Notes: generated by a model not told the origin, from the sequence alone. 64,000 nucleotides of DNA from DAOUJI01 sp965237875 (GCA_965237875.1 CBDEGP010000001.1:372001-436000), one strand, 5' to 3'; counted from the stretch's first letter, positions 35,697 through 45,543 are shown. A program made the numbers and translations.

Positions 35697-37007
35697 ATGC
35701 CTTCTCCCAATCATCCTGCTCCATCCTCGGTCGCCCAGGTCCTCGTGCCGGAGGACAGCCTTGCTGGATACGCCGTGGACGGCCTCACGCCCCGGAAAGC
35801 GGTCCTTCCCGCAAAGGCGGAAGACGTGTCCGAGGTCCTTTCCTGGGCGTCCGGCGCGGGCATGGCGGTCATCCCGAGAGGCGGCGGGGTGCACGTGGGA
35901 CTGGCCAACGTCCCCAGCCGCGTAGATCTGGTCATCGGCATGGAAAGGCTGGACAGGCTGAATTTCCACGAGCCGCTGGACATGGTGGCGCAGGTCCAAG
36001 CAGGAATGACCCTTGAATCTTTACAGACTCAGCTGGCCAGGCATGGGCAAATGCTTCCGATAGAGTCTCCTATGGCCGGCAAGGCCACCATCGGCGGAAT
36101 CGTGGCCTCAGACGTGACGGGGCCTTCCAGATTTGCCTACGGGTCTCCCCGGGACTGGCTGATCGGGATAACCGTCGCGCTCGCCGACGGAACACTGACC
36201 AAGGCTGGGGGGCGTGTGGTCAAGAACGTCACCGGATACGACATGGGCAAGCTCTACGTAGGCTCGCTGGGAACGTTGGGCGTCATAGTCGACGCCACGT
36301 TCAAGCTTGCGCCTCTTCCCACTTCAAGCGTCGCCCTCGCAGCGCCCAGCGCCTCGGTCGAGGAAGCCTTGTCCCTGGCGGCTGGGATGCTCAACCTGGC
36401 GGGCCAGCCAACGTCGGTCCATGCCGTCAACAGAATTGCAGCCGACAGGCTTGACATGCCGGACCTGTTCCCTCCGCACCACGGCGGATTCATGCTGGTC
36501 GGCTATTCGGGCCGCCGGAGCATGGTCGAGCGGGCTGAGCGGGACGCGTTGGGCGCCCTTTCCGACGGTTCGAGTCTGTTGAGGGGGGACGAAAGCGCCG
36601 GGCTCTGGTCCAGGCTGACCAACCTGGGCTGGTCTAACGCCGTTGCGCCGACCTTAATGCTCCGGGCCGCCATCAGGCCGTCGCGGATAAGCAGCCTCCT
36701 CAAGACCCTCAGCGAGCTGCCTGAAGGAGGGCTGGCTGTGGATGCGGCGACCGGCATCGCTCGCCTCTACTGGTTCGAAGACAAGGGGGACGACATGAAT
36801 GAAAGCCTGATCTACAGAGTGCGGGAAGCCGCTCTTGAGTCAGGGGGACATCTGACGGTGGAGAGTTGTCCGTTGAGCATCAAGGGCCGCGTCGACGTTT
36901 GGGGCGACCTGGTCACGGGCCAGGGGCTTGATCTGATGCGGCGGATCAAACGGCAATTGGACCCCGGCTCAATCATGAGTCCTGGGCGCATGGCCGGGAG
37001 GATATAG
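35697..37007 (+). CDS. glcE: Glycolate oxidase subunit GlcE (FAD-binding)
   Basis: 436 residues. FAD-binding fold with AGMAVIPRGGGVHVGLANVP and MAGKATIGGIVASDVTGPSR, TKAGGRVVKNVTGYDMGKLY. Second flavin subunit of the complex. The stop codon directly touches the start of glcF. Confidence 0.9.
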   Translation: MPSPNHPAPSSVAQVLVPEDSLAGYAVDGLTPRKAVLPAKAEDVSEVLSWASGAGMAVIPRGGGVHVGLANVPSRVDLVIGMERLDRLNFHEPLDMVAQVQAGMTLESLQTQLARHGQMLPIESPMAGKATIGGIVASDVTGPSRFAYGSPRDWLIGITVALADGTLTKAGGRVVKNVTGYDMGKLYVGSLGTLGVIVDATFKLAPLPTSSVALAAPSASVEEALSLAAGMLNLAGQPTSVHAVNRIAADRLDMPDLFPPHHGGFMLVGYSGRRSMVERAERDALGALSDGSSLLRGDESAGLWSRLTNLGWSNAVAPTLMLRAAIRPSRISSLLKTLSELPEGGLAVDAATGIARLYWFEDKGDDMNESLIYRVREAALESGGHLTVESCPLSIKGRVDVWGDLVTGQGLDLMRRIKRQLDPGSIMSPGRMAGRI

Positions 37008-38324
37008 ATGCTTAACCTTCCCACCGGTCCGGCTTTCGGCGGACCCGATGTTCCCTCCGACGAGGACCTGTACAAGTGCGTCCATTGCGGCCTCTGCCTG
37101 AGCGCCTGTCCAACCTATGTCCAGTTGGGGGTTGAGACCGAGTCCCCCAGGGGAAGAATATCCTTGATGAAGGCTGTAAAGGAAGGCCGTCTGGGAATAA
37201 CGGACCGGGTGGCGTCCCATTGGGAGCTTTGCCTACAGTGCCGCGCGTGTGAAACCGCCTGTCCGTCTGGGGTCCCCTTTGGGCGGCTGATGGAGTACAC
37301 CCGAGGGCAGGCGAAAGCCACCCGCGCCGGACCTCTCAAGATGCGGTTGGTGCGCTGGGCCTTTCTGCGAGGCGCCCTGGGGAGCCTTGGGCGGCTCCGT
37401 TTTGGAGCAAAGCTAATACGCATCTACCAGCGGTGGGGCCTCCAGAAGCTGGTGCGGGCCTCGGGGCTGCTCCGTCTTCTGCCCGGCGGAGTGCGTGACA
37501 TCGAGGGGTCCCTTCCGCGAATGTCGGACCGCTTCTTCGGGCCCGGCCCCGAAATGCATCGCAGCCTCATCCCACGCCGGAAGACCGTCGCCCTGTTGTC
37601 CGGCTGCGTAATGCCTCTCGTACAGAGCGCCACTATGGAAGCCGCCGTCAGGACGCTCATCCGAAACGGCTGTGACACGACAACGCCGGAGGGACAGGGC
37701 TGCTGCGGCGCCCTGAGCCTGCACAGCGGCGAACTGGAAGCGGCAAGAGGGATGGCCCGGAAGAACATCGATGTTTTCCTGGCGGCCGGCGTCGAAAACG
37801 TCGTAGTGGCGTCGGCGGGCTGCGGGTCTGCCATGAAAGAATACGGTGAGCTTCTCAAGGACGACGCGCAGTATTCGGAGAAAGCCCGCCTCCTAAGCGA
37901 GATGACCGTGGACGTGACCGAGCTTCTGGCTGGCCTGCCCCTGGACCCTCCGAAAGGCGAGGTCAGGCGCAGAGTCACCTACCAGGACCCCTGCCATTTG
38001 GCCCACGCTCAAGGCATTACGCGGGCGCCCAGGGCCTTGCTGGAGTCCATTCCGGGACTGGAGTTGGTTGAGATGGAAGACCCGACCCGCTGCTGCGGAG
38101 CGGCGGGCATCTACTCCATCGTGCAAAAGGAAATGTCCGAGAGGATTCTGGACGCCAAGATGCAGGCGGTGGCCGCAACAGCCGCCGACTGCGTGGCAAC
38201 CGCCAACCCCGGTTGCATGATCCAAATGGAGACCGGAATCGCCAGAAGGGGGATGAACGTCACCGTCTGCCACGTCGTGGACCTTCTGGACGAGGCCTAC
38301 AGGAACGAGGAACGGAGCGGTTGA
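37008..38324 (+). CDS. glcF: Glycolate oxidase iron-sulfur subunit GlcF
   Basis: 438 residues. Two 4Fe-4S clusters: CVHCGLCLSACP and CLQCRACETACPSG. Two CCG domains follow: GQGCCGALSLHSGE and TRCCGAAGIYS, with HLAHAQG. Passes electrons from the flavin subunits, presumably to quinone. Stop overlaps the next gene start. Confidence 0.93.
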   Translation: MLNLPTGPAFGGPDVPSDEDLYKCVHCGLCLSACPTYVQLGVETESPRGRISLMKAVKEGRLGITDRVASHWELCLQCRACETACPSGVPFGRLMEYTRGQAKATRAGPLKMRLVRWAFLRGALGSLGRLRFGAKLIRIYQRWGLQKLVRASGLLRLLPGGVRDIEGSLPRMSDRFFGPGPEMHRSLIPRRKTVALLSGCVMPLVQSATMEAAVRTLIRNGCDTTTPEGQGCCGALSLHSGELEAARGMARKNIDVFLAAGVENVVVASAGCGSAMKEYGELLKDDAQYSEKARLLSEMTVDVTELLAGLPLDPPKGEVRRRVTYQDPCHLAHAQGITRAPRALLESIPGLELVEMEDPTRCCGAAGIYSIVQKEMSERILDAKMQAVAATAADCVATANPGCMIQMETGIARRGMNVTVCHVVDLLDEAYRNEERSG

Positions 38325-38686
38325 AGCTTGGCGCCGTATTTGTGGCGATGCTGGCCGCAGTCCTTCTCAGCGCTTCCTGCAACGGGGCGTCCACTCCCGA
38401 GTCCACTGTTCGGGACTATTACGACGCCTTGTCCGCGGGGAATGCCGCCCGCCTGATCGACCTCTTTGTTCCTGAAGTGGAGATTATCAGGACGCGGTTG
38501 CAGCCCATCACCATAGAAAACCTCGTTATCGAGACGGTTTCCGCAACCGAAGACGCCGCCCAGGTCGTTGCGGAATATGACGTGGATTTCCCCAGGGACG
38601 CACACATAGGGGCAACGATAACCCTCGTGAAGCGCGGGTCCCGTTGGTTGATTTCGGAGCTGACCCAGGAGAAGGCAGGGGAATAG
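38321..38686 (+). CDS. Small lipoprotein with NTF2/DUF4878-like domain
   Basis: 121 residues from TTG 38,321, overlapping the glcF stop (TTGA). Lipobox LLSASC, then STPESTVRDYYDALSAGNAA, typical of DUF4878-like domains, and VKRGSRWLISEL at the end. Co-transcribed with glcDEF, but no functional link is known. Confidence 0.75.
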   Translation: MKLGAVFVAMLAAVLLSASCNGASTPESTVRDYYDALSAGNAARLIDLFVPEVEIIRTRLQPITIENLVIETVSATEDAAQVVAEYDVDFPRDAHIGATITLVKRGSRWLISELTQEKAGE

Positions 38687-38689
38687 GAC

Positions 38690-38908
38690 ATGTCCATTGG
38701 ATGTCCGGCCATGCTGGGGCTGACCGCCATCTTCTTTGGAGTCCTCTTTCTTCTGGAGAACCTGGGTGTCCGGGACGGTCTGGTGCGAGATTTCTGGCCG
38801 GTGGTCCTGATCATCCTGGGCGTTTTGAGCATAGTGAACGTCAACAGGTTCAGGATCAGGTACGGCGGCAGGCACAGGCGCGGATGGCCCCCTGACGCTG
38901 GGCCCTGA
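38690..38908 (+). CDS. Small two-helix membrane protein (LiaF/DUF5668-like)
   Basis: 72 residues. Two hydrophobic helices (LTAIFFGVLFLLENLG and FWPVVLIILGVLSIV) separated by a short loop, then a basic tail. The W-P-x2-L-I-x-L-G pattern is typical of LiaI/LiaF transmembrane segments. Last gene of the glc run. Confidence 0.7.
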   Translation: MSIGCPAMLGLTAIFFGVLFLLENLGVRDGLVRDFWPVVLIILGVLSIVNVNRFRIRYGGRHRRGWPPDAGP

Positions 38909-39074
38909 ACCCATCGCCGGCGGCGCGTTGAATGGGGTCTGCCCGTCCGGCCCTCGGCGGGGAGTGGTGAAGAGGCGACGCAGCTGTTGAAAGACAATGC
39001 CTTCGGGATTACGGTAATTCTAATCAATCTTTTTAACATCGTATGACTGTATATGCCATCAGGAGAGAATTTCG

Positions 39075-39296
39075 ATGAATCAAATCACCGCGCGTGTGCC
39101 GGATGAACTTGCGGAAGCCTTGGACGCGGCGGCCAAGCAGCTCAAACGCAGCCGCGCCGAAGTAATTCGCCAGGCGTTGGAACGATATCTGGAAGACTTC
39201 GATGACCTCTCAGTAGCATTAGACCGGCTGCGCGACCCCTCTGACCCTGTTCTGGACTGGGATAAGGTCAGGCGTGAGCTACTCGGTTCGGATTAA
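39075..39296 (+). CDS. RHH antitoxin (RelB/ParD-like)
   Basis: 73 residues. ITARVPDELAEALDAAAKQL is the RHH strand and helix; the C-terminal tail with WDKVRRELLG binds the toxin. Overlaps the toxin gene by 23 bp. AT-rich promoter stretch upstream. Confidence 0.88.
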   Translation: MNQITARVPDELAEALDAAAKQLKRSRAEVIRQALERYLEDFDDLSVALDRLRDPSDPVLDWDKVRRELLGSD

Positions 39297-39534
39297 GGGC
39301 AGCGCGGCAAGGGAGCTGGCGGATATCCCCAAACCGGCGAGGATTCGCATAGCCCATGCCATCGACAGTCTTAATGAGGAGCCGTCCGCAGGGAGACCGC
39401 TCAAGGGAGGGATGCGCGGGCTGCGTCGCCTGCGTGTTGGCGATTACAGGGTTGTGTATGAACTGCTTGACGACGAAATTGTCGTCTTAGTGACCCCCGT
39501 CGCTCACCGCCGTGACGCTTACCCCCGGGCGTAG
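39274..39534 (+). CDS. RelE/ParE-family toxin
   Basis: 86 residues from GTG 39,274. ARELADIPKPARIRIAHAI, GLRRLRVGDYRVVYEL and VTPVAHRRDAYPR are hallmarks of RelE-type ribosome-dependent RNases (R and H/Y at the end). Complete and paired with its antitoxin. Confidence 0.9.
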   Translation: MSYSVRIKGSAARELADIPKPARIRIAHAIDSLNEEPSAGRPLKGGMRGLRRLRVGDYRVVYELLDDEIVVLVTPVAHRRDAYPRA

Positions 39535-40022
39535 CAAACGGCCCAGCGCCTGCGGGAACCAGGCCTCCCTGCCGAACGTGAGCGGAGACGTAGAAGCAAT
39601 CTGCCCCCGCGTGTGCGGCCATAGACCGACTCATCCCCATTCGTCCTGGGCAACCTTACGCCCCGGGGATGGGGCCGAGCGTCGGCGAGTAACTGAAAGC
39701 AGTTACATGAAAACGCCCCGCGACCCTGTCATTCTGAGCGCAGCGAAGAATCTAAGGAGGTTCTCCACAGGCCAGCGCCGACCCAGCAACGGGTCCTCGC
39801 TTCATGAGCGTTGTATTTTTCGTCGGGCGGGCTTTTGATCAACCTCTTTAGATTCATCACGCCGCTGCGCGGCGTTCAGAATGACAGTGTGGGGCGTTCG
39901 GAAGGATGAGGGACATGGCCTCGAGCCCGTCGTAGGGGCGACCGGCGGTCGCCTTGGCTGACACCCGAAAGCAGTTACTTAAAAGATTGTCGAGCATCCT
40001 TCGCCTGCCGTCTCCGGGCGCC
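39535..40022. other. Intergenic region with MITE-like repeat
   Basis: No gene is supported in these 488 bp. They hold the inverted repeat pair described at 39,726-39,892 and GC-rich stretches of low coding character. Confidence 0.5.
39726..39892. repeat. Non-coding element with inverted ends (MITE- or REP-like)
   Basis: TGTCATTCTGAGCGCAGCG with GAATCTAAGGAG near 39,727-39,759 reappears in reverse complement near 39,848-39,890 (CTTTAGATTCATCACG and GCGTTCAGAATGACA). The arms enclose about 90 bp without a gene. Such units are common in Dehalococcoidia-like genomes. Confidence 0.55.
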
Positions 40023-41216
40023 CTAGTTCGCTTCGGCAAACACCTTCTGTGCGGCGGTGACTCCGGCGCCGTTGGCAACCTCGAAGCCCTCCCTGGGGAG
40101 GACCCGCTCCAGCGCCGAAAGCAGCGTGAGAACGTTGGCTGCTCGTGAGTTGTCCCCCATGAGCCCAACACGCAGTATCTTTCCAGCGAGAGGCCCCAGT
40201 CCGCCGCCTATCTCGATGCCGTACTCTTCCAGCAGGATTCCGCGCACCCGGTTCACGTCCACCCCCTCGGGAGTCAGCACAGTGGTGAGCGGGTCCAGCC
40301 TGGCGTCCGGGTCGGCAAGGAGCTTCAGCCCAAGCGCTTCCACGCCTGACCGGAATGCCTGGGCATTGGTCGCGTGACGGACGAACCTGGCCTCCAGGCC
40401 CTCCTCCAGGACCATGCGCAAGGCTTCCCTGAGAGCGTAGACCATGGAGATGGGCGCCGTGTGGTGGTAGGCCCGTCTTTCATCCCAGTAAGTCTCCAGG
40501 TCCGCCAGGTTCAGGTAGAAACTTTGGACCGGCCGGGAGCGCTCTTTCAACACCTTTTCCGCCCTGGGACCCAGGGTCACCGGCGCCAGTCCCGGAGGTC
40601 CCCCAAGGCATTTCTGGGTGCCGCTGTGGGAGACGTCAATGTCCCATTCGTCCAACGCTACGTCCACGCCTCCCAAGCTGGTGACGGTGTCCGCTATAAG
40701 CACCGCATCGTATGCGTGGGCCAGCTCTGCCACCGGCTTGAGGGGATTGAGCACGCCCGTGGAGGTCTCTCCGTGGACGATTGCCACAGCCTTGACCCTC
40801 TTGTGCTTTTTCATCTCATCCTCAAGCCTCGAAAGGTCTGGCCCGATGGCCGTTCCCCATTCATACTCCACCGGATGGATGTCTGCGCCGCAGCGATTGC
40901 CTATGTCCACCATGCGGTTTCCGAAAAAACCGTTAACGGCCACCACTGCCACGTCGCCGGGCTCCAGAATGTTGCAGAAGGCTGCTTCCATCCCGGCAGA
41001 GCCCGTAGCCGACACGGGTATTGTCAGCTTGTTGGAGGTCTTGAAAACATCCCTGAGCCCCTGCATGACGTCATCCATGACCTTCAGGAAGGCCCCGTCG
41101 AGGTGGCCCAAAAGGGGCATTGCCATGGCCTGCAGAACACGGGGATGGACACTGCTGGGGCCCGGCCCCAGCAGCAGGCGCGGCGGCGGGTAGAAGGGTT
41201 CCATTTGTTTATTCAC
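40023..41216 (-). CDS. Alanine-glyoxylate / serine-pyruvate aminotransferase family (PLP)
   Basis: 397 residues. LLGPGPSSVHPRVLQAMAMP at the start, VHGETSTGVLNP and LIADTVTSLGGV around the cofactor, and SHSGTQKCLGGPPGLAP with the PLP lysine. Converts glyoxylate to glycine, or hydroxypyruvate metabolism. With glcDEF 2 kb away it would complete a glycolate-to-glycine route. The exact amino donor cannot be read from sequence. Confidence 0.9.
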   Translation of the reverse strand: MNKQMEPFYPPPRLLLGPGPSSVHPRVLQAMAMPLLGHLDGAFLKVMDDVMQGLRDVFKTSNKLTIPVSATGSAGMEAAFCNILEPGDVAVVAVNGFFGNRMVDIGNRCGADIHPVEYEWGTAIGPDLSRLEDEMKKHKRVKAVAIVHGETSTGVLNPLKPVAELAHAYDAVLIADTVTSLGGVDVALDEWDIDVSHSGTQKCLGGPPGLAPVTLGPRAEKVLKERSRPVQSFYLNLADLETYWDERRAYHHTAPISMVYALREALRMVLEEGLEARFVRHATNAQAFRSGVEALGLKLLADPDARLDPLTTVLTPEGVDVNRVRGILLEEYGIEIGGGLGPLAGKILRVGLMGDNSRAANVLTLLSALERVLPREGFEVANGAGVTAAQKVFAEAN

Positions 41217-41307
41217 TATCGAACTGCTCCTCGGCGGACTCCCAAGTCAGACGGCGCCCGCACATTATAGCGCCAGGGTGAAGCATTTCTCCCCATTCGG
41301 CCTCGAA

Positions 41308-42879
41308 TCATTTGGCCTTTATCGTTTCCATAGCCCGTGGAATGCGGTCTAACAGGTCCCCCGCCAGGGCGCCCGTCTCGCCCACTTCCCGGCGCACCGT
41401 TTCCCCGGCGGCGCCGTGGACGTACACCCCGCAGCAGGCCGCATCCTCCATGGGAAGCCCCTGGGCAAGCAGTCCTCCGACCACGCCCGTCAGCACGTCC
41501 CCTGTGCCTCCGCTGGCGAGGGCTGGATTGGCGAACGGGGCTATGCGGCAAACGCCTCCGGGCGAAGCCACGGCGGTGAACGCTCCTTTGAGCGCCAATG
41601 CGACGCCCCACTTATCGGACCAGTCCCGCGCGACGGCTGTCCGGTCGGCCTGGACTTGGGAGACGGTAAGGCCGGTCAGCGCAGCCATCTCCCCCGGGTG
41701 AGGAGTCAGCAGCAACGGGCCCGTCACCCTCTCCCACCAGCCCGGGATTTGGGACAGATTATTCAAGCCGTCGGCGTCAACGACTATCGGAAGCCCCTGT
41801 CCTGGCCCTTCCTCTTGTATTGGTCCTTCGAAGAGCAGACGGCGCATGAACTCCACCAACCCCGGAGACCTCCCGAGACCGCACCCCACTATCAGAGAGT
41901 CGTACTCGCCCAGACGTTCCCTTAGTATATGAGCGCCGTCAGGGTGAAAGCGGCCGTCTTCGTCTTCCGGAAGGGGCAGGTGGACCACCTCCGCCAGCTT
42001 AGAAGCCGCGATGGGGTAGACGCTGCGTGGGGAGGCCAACGTGACCAGTCCGGCGCCGCTCCTGGCGGCGGCTTGGGCCGCCAGATACGCTGCTCCGACA
42101 TAATTGCGAGAACCCGCAACCACGAGGACATGTCCAAAGACACCCTTGTGGCCTGACGCGGGCCTGGCGGGAAGCCTCTCAGCAACCCAACCGGAAGTCA
42201 GCAGTTCCAGGGGAATGTCTTCCGACAGACGACTGGGAATCCCCAGGTCCGCCACTTCCAGCTTCCCCGTGAAGTCGGCGCCCGGAAACCTGTAGTGGCC
42301 TGTTTTCGGGAATCCGTAGGATATGGTCACGTCCGCTTTAGGACATGCCGCGTCCACGGTACCAGAGTCGGCGTCCATCCCCGTAGGCACGTCGAGGGCC
42401 GCCACCGGCATGGACGGGCGGCTCTCTTTGGCTGAGCGCAGAAGAAGCATGGCCCCTCTAACGAGGCCCTCCAGAGGCCGGGACTTGCCGATGCCCAGCA
42501 CTGCGTCCAGGACGACGTCGCAGGATTGCAGGTCGTTCCGTAGACTGTCCAGGCTCTCTTGCGTAATGCGGCTGATGGAAACGCCAGCATCCTTGGCCAG
42601 GGGCGTCTTGGCGTGGTCCTCTCTTGCCGTGGGCGTGGTCCATGCAGTGACGGATGCGCCCCAACCCGCCAGACGCCGGGCCGCGACCAACCCATCTCCT
42701 CCATTGTTGCCCGGCCCGACCAGGACGACGATTTTCCGGCCGGCGGCGCCCCCCAACAGATTGCGGGCGACAAGGGCCGTAGCCAGCCCGGCTTTCTCCA
42801 TGAGGGAGTCCTTGGAGACGCCCTCGGTCTCACAGGCGTCCTCGATGCGGCGCATCTGTCCGGAGGTTACTATCTTCAC
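41308..42879 (-). CDS. nnrDE: Bifunctional NAD(P)HX epimerase / dehydratase
   Basis: 523 residues. N-terminal YjeF epimerase domain (VGPGNNGGDGLVAARRLAGW, AALDVPTGMDADSGTV) and C-terminal carbohydrate-kinase-like dehydratase (GVFGHVLVVAGSRNYVGAAY, LLTPHPGEMAALTG, ASGGTGDVLTGVVGGLLAQG). Repairs hydrated NADH and NADPH. Upstream acpS is 10 bp away, a common operon partner. Confidence 0.93.
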   Translation of the reverse strand: MKIVTSGQMRRIEDACETEGVSKDSLMEKAGLATALVARNLLGGAAGRKIVVLVGPGNNGGDGLVAARRLAGWGASVTAWTTPTAREDHAKTPLAKDAGVSISRITQESLDSLRNDLQSCDVVLDAVLGIGKSRPLEGLVRGAMLLLRSAKESRPSMPVAALDVPTGMDADSGTVDAACPKADVTISYGFPKTGHYRFPGADFTGKLEVADLGIPSRLSEDIPLELLTSGWVAERLPARPASGHKGVFGHVLVVAGSRNYVGAAYLAAQAAARSGAGLVTLASPRSVYPIAASKLAEVVHLPLPEDEDGRFHPDGAHILRERLGEYDSLIVGCGLGRSPGLVEFMRRLLFEGPIQEEGPGQGLPIVVDADGLNNLSQIPGWWERVTGPLLLTPHPGEMAALTGLTVSQVQADRTAVARDWSDKWGVALALKGAFTAVASPGGVCRIAPFANPALASGGTGDVLTGVVGGLLAQGLPMEDAACCGVYVHGAAGETVRREVGETGALAGDLLDRIPRAMETIKAK

Positions 42880-42889
42880 GGGCCCGGCT

Positions 42890-43297
42890 TCACAGACCCG
42901 GAGCGACCGGTCTCAACGGGGACTCGATCTCCCCGTCTATGTGCGCTATGACGAAAGCCACGGCATACTCCCTGGAATGGGAAATGGACAGGGACATCTC
43001 CTGAAGCCCCAGCTTCTCGGCTCTAGCAAGGGCCCTGCCGTGGAGCTTGATGGAGGGGGCTCCGGCCCGATTCCTGACCACTTCAATGTCCTTCCACCCT
43101 ACGCCGCGCACACCCGTCCCCAGAGACTTCATGGCGGCCTCCTTGGCGGCGAACCGGGCTGCCAGGTTGGGCGCTCTCCCGCGGCAATATTCTATCTCCG
43201 CAGGCGTGTATATGCGGTCAAGGAACCTCTGGCCGTATCTTTCGTGGACTCCCTTGACGCGCCATATCTCTATGATGTCTATGCCTGTGCTGATCAT
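42890..43297 (-). CDS. acpS: Holo-[acyl-carrier-protein] synthase
   Basis: 135 residues. GIDIIEIWRVKGVHERYGQR, then IYTPAEIEYC, ARFAAKEAAMKSLGTG and SLSISHSREYAVAFVI. Transfers phosphopantetheine from CoA to ACP. ATG 43,297 is better than upstream starts because it begins directly before the conserved GIDI. Confidence 0.93.
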   Translation of the reverse strand: MISTGIDIIEIWRVKGVHERYGQRFLDRIYTPAEIEYCRGRAPNLAARFAAKEAAMKSLGTGVRGVGWKDIEVVRNRAGAPSIKLHGRALARAEKLGLQEMSLSISHSREYAVAFVIAHIDGEIESPLRPVAPGL

Positions 43298-43418
43298 CCC
43301 TTGGGGCCTTTGGTACACGGCTCAAGCCGAGTTAGGGTATTATAGTTATGCCTGACACTGAGTGTCCAACGGGCCTTGGACGCTATTTTTGCCGACAGCG
43401 TCAGAAGGACGAGGGTCA

Positions 43419-44306
43419 ATGGCCAAGATACTGGACGGAAAAGTGACCTCGGCGGAGATTCGCAGCGAGGTGGCCCAAACGGTGGCCGAGATGGGCCGAA
43501 AGCATGGGACAGTCCCCGGACTTGCGGCCATTCTCGTTGGCGACGACCCCGCGTCCGCCGTCTACATCAGGAACAAAGAAAAGGCCTGCGACGAGGTGGG
43601 GATATTCACCGAGACCTTCCGCCTCCGGCACAACGCGTCCCAAGCGGAGTTGGTGGACCTGGTGTCCGCCCTGAATCAGAATCCCCTGTTCCACGGCATA
43701 CTTCTTCAGCTGCCTCTTCCCCCGCACATCGACGAAACCTCCACACTGGCCAACATTAGTCCTGACAAAGACGTGGACTCAATCCATCCCGTCAACCTGG
43801 GCAAGTTGGCGTTAGGAGAGTATGATTTCGTGCCCGCCACTCCGGGAGGCGTTCAGCAGTTGCTTCTACGCAACGGATACGACCCTGCAGGGCGGCATGT
43901 CGTCATCTGCGGGCGCAGCAACATCGTGGGCAAGCCCCTGGCTCTGGCGCTTATGCAAAAGCGCGAAGGGGCCAACGCCACCGTCACCGTATGCCATACA
44001 GCCACACGGGATATGGCCCAGATTACCAACCAGGCCGACATTCTAGTGGCCGCGACCGGAACGCCCAACTCCATCACCCGGGAGATGGTGCGGGAAGGAG
44101 CCGTCGTCGTGGACGTGGGAGTGAACAGAATCCGCGACCCCTCCCGAAAGTCCGGCGCCCGGCTGGTTGGGGACGTGGACTTCGAGGGCGTCTATGACAA
44201 GGTCGAAGCCATCAGCCCTGTGCCCGGGGGAGTGGGGCCCATGACCATCGCCATGCTGCTGGTGAACACCGTCACAGCCGCCAAGCTGGCTATACACAGA
44301 GAGTAA
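43419..44306 (+). CDS. folD: Methylenetetrahydrofolate dehydrogenase / cyclohydrolase
   Basis: 295 residues. Both signature stretches are present: SAVYIRNKEKACDEVGI (with catalytic Tyr and Lys) and PGGVGPMTIAMLLVNTV; NAD(P)-binding part HVVICGRSNIVGKPLALAL. Provides one-carbon units for purine and formyl-Met synthesis. ATG 43,419 is preceded by GACGAGG; the open frame reaches further upstream but without homology. Confidence 0.95.
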   Translation: MAKILDGKVTSAEIRSEVAQTVAEMGRKHGTVPGLAAILVGDDPASAVYIRNKEKACDEVGIFTETFRLRHNASQAELVDLVSALNQNPLFHGILLQLPLPPHIDETSTLANISPDKDVDSIHPVNLGKLALGEYDFVPATPGGVQQLLLRNGYDPAGRHVVICGRSNIVGKPLALALMQKREGANATVTVCHTATRDMAQITNQADILVAATGTPNSITREMVREGAVVVDVGVNRIRDPSRKSGARLVGDVDFEGVYDKVEAISPVPGGVGPMTIAMLLVNTVTAAKLAIHRE

Positions 44307-44350
44307 TCCAAGGCCGTACGCGGACCTCGGATGCCCGTTTCGAGCGGCTG

Positions 44351-45304
44351 CTAAAGCTCCTCTGCGGGATGTTCCGGGGTGTTGCGGAGTATATCGTCAA
44401 GGGTGCGGTCGAGTTCAGGCGTCAATTCCACCGGCTCGACGTATGGGGTGTGATGGAAGTCGGCCCTGGCCCGTTCCAGAGCTTGCCTGGCCGTAGTGTT
44501 GGTGGATGCGATGCGTTCCAGAGTCGCCTGCAACTCGCGGGACTCCGACTCGCCCTTTTCCCTCAAGTCTGACAGGTCGATGTCCATGCCCAGCAGCGCC
44601 CTTATCCTGCGCAGGATGTCGTAGAAGGACCTGTGATCCCGGGATATGCCGACAGGCCCGTTGTTGTTGGTGATGAAGGAATACATAGGCGCCATGGCTC
44701 CGAACCTTATCAAATTGATCTCCGGATAATGGTAATGGGCCATGGACACCAGTCCCATCCCTATGGTGGGGCCCGCCTTGCGGTCGGTGCCGTAGCTTGA
44801 AAAACGCACCGAATACTTCTCTAGCTCTTCTTTCATTTCCGGCCGGCTGAAGGAGCAATTCACGCTTCGTTCCATCTCCGGCGGCGCCGGGCCGTTGTAG
44901 CCTTCCACCACGACAACCTTTTCAAGATCCAGCTCTTTGGCTATGCCGAAGAACGCCTCTGAGTACATGTCCAGCCGGAACCATGGTTCCTCGCCCTGGA
45001 AGACTATCAGCCCGTTTCCGGCGTCATAGACGGAGTTGTCCCTGGTGATTTCACGGCTGGGAAGCCCTTGATCGAAAGCTGCTGAGGGCCTGAAGGCGTC
45101 GTGTGTGCCGGGGACCTGAAAGGGATAGCAGGTCATGGCGATTTCCCGGGTGAAGCCGCCGATCTTCTTTGCGTTATATTTCTGTATCAGGTACTCGGGC
45201 AGGCCGCTGGATATCTCGCCGCCGTCGGACCATTGGGGCTTCCACCCGGCGATCATATACGTGGCGTTAGGTTTAGAGTCGAGGGTCAGCAGGTCCGAGG
45301 ACAT
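44351..45304 (-). CDS. PAC2 family protein
   Basis: 317 residues. MIAGWKPQWSDGGEISSGLP at the front, KVVVVEGYNGPAPPEMERSV and KAGPTIGMGLVSMAHYHYPE in the middle follow the PAC2 (proteasome-assembling chaperone 2-like) fold. C-terminal part helical with a coiled coil. Role in bacteria not known. Divergent from the tRNA-Ala gene across a 164-bp gap with a likely promoter. Confidence 0.85.
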   Translation of the reverse strand: MSSDLLTLDSKPNATYMIAGWKPQWSDGGEISSGLPEYLIQKYNAKKIGGFTREIAMTCYPFQVPGTHDAFRPSAAFDQGLPSREITRDNSVYDAGNGLIVFQGEEPWFRLDMYSEAFFGIAKELDLEKVVVVEGYNGPAPPEMERSVNCSFSRPEMKEELEKYSVRFSSYGTDRKAGPTIGMGLVSMAHYHYPEINLIRFGAMAPMYSFITNNNGPVGISRDHRSFYDILRRIRALLGMDIDLSDLREKGESESRELQATLERIASTNTTARQALERARADFHHTPYVEPVELTPELDRTLDDILRNTPEHPAEEL

Positions 45305-45468
45305 AGCGCCACCGCCTCCCGGTTTATCCCTGGGGCTGTCAGCCGGACAACACCCTGTGTGAGTTCTCGCAGCTCAAGCCTTGTCTCTCGGCCATTATAA
45401 CATCGGGACGATGGAAGGGGTTTGACGATAGCCTGTACCGGACGGGAGGGTTATAATTAGCCTCACAC

Positions 45469-45543
<75 letters not shown>

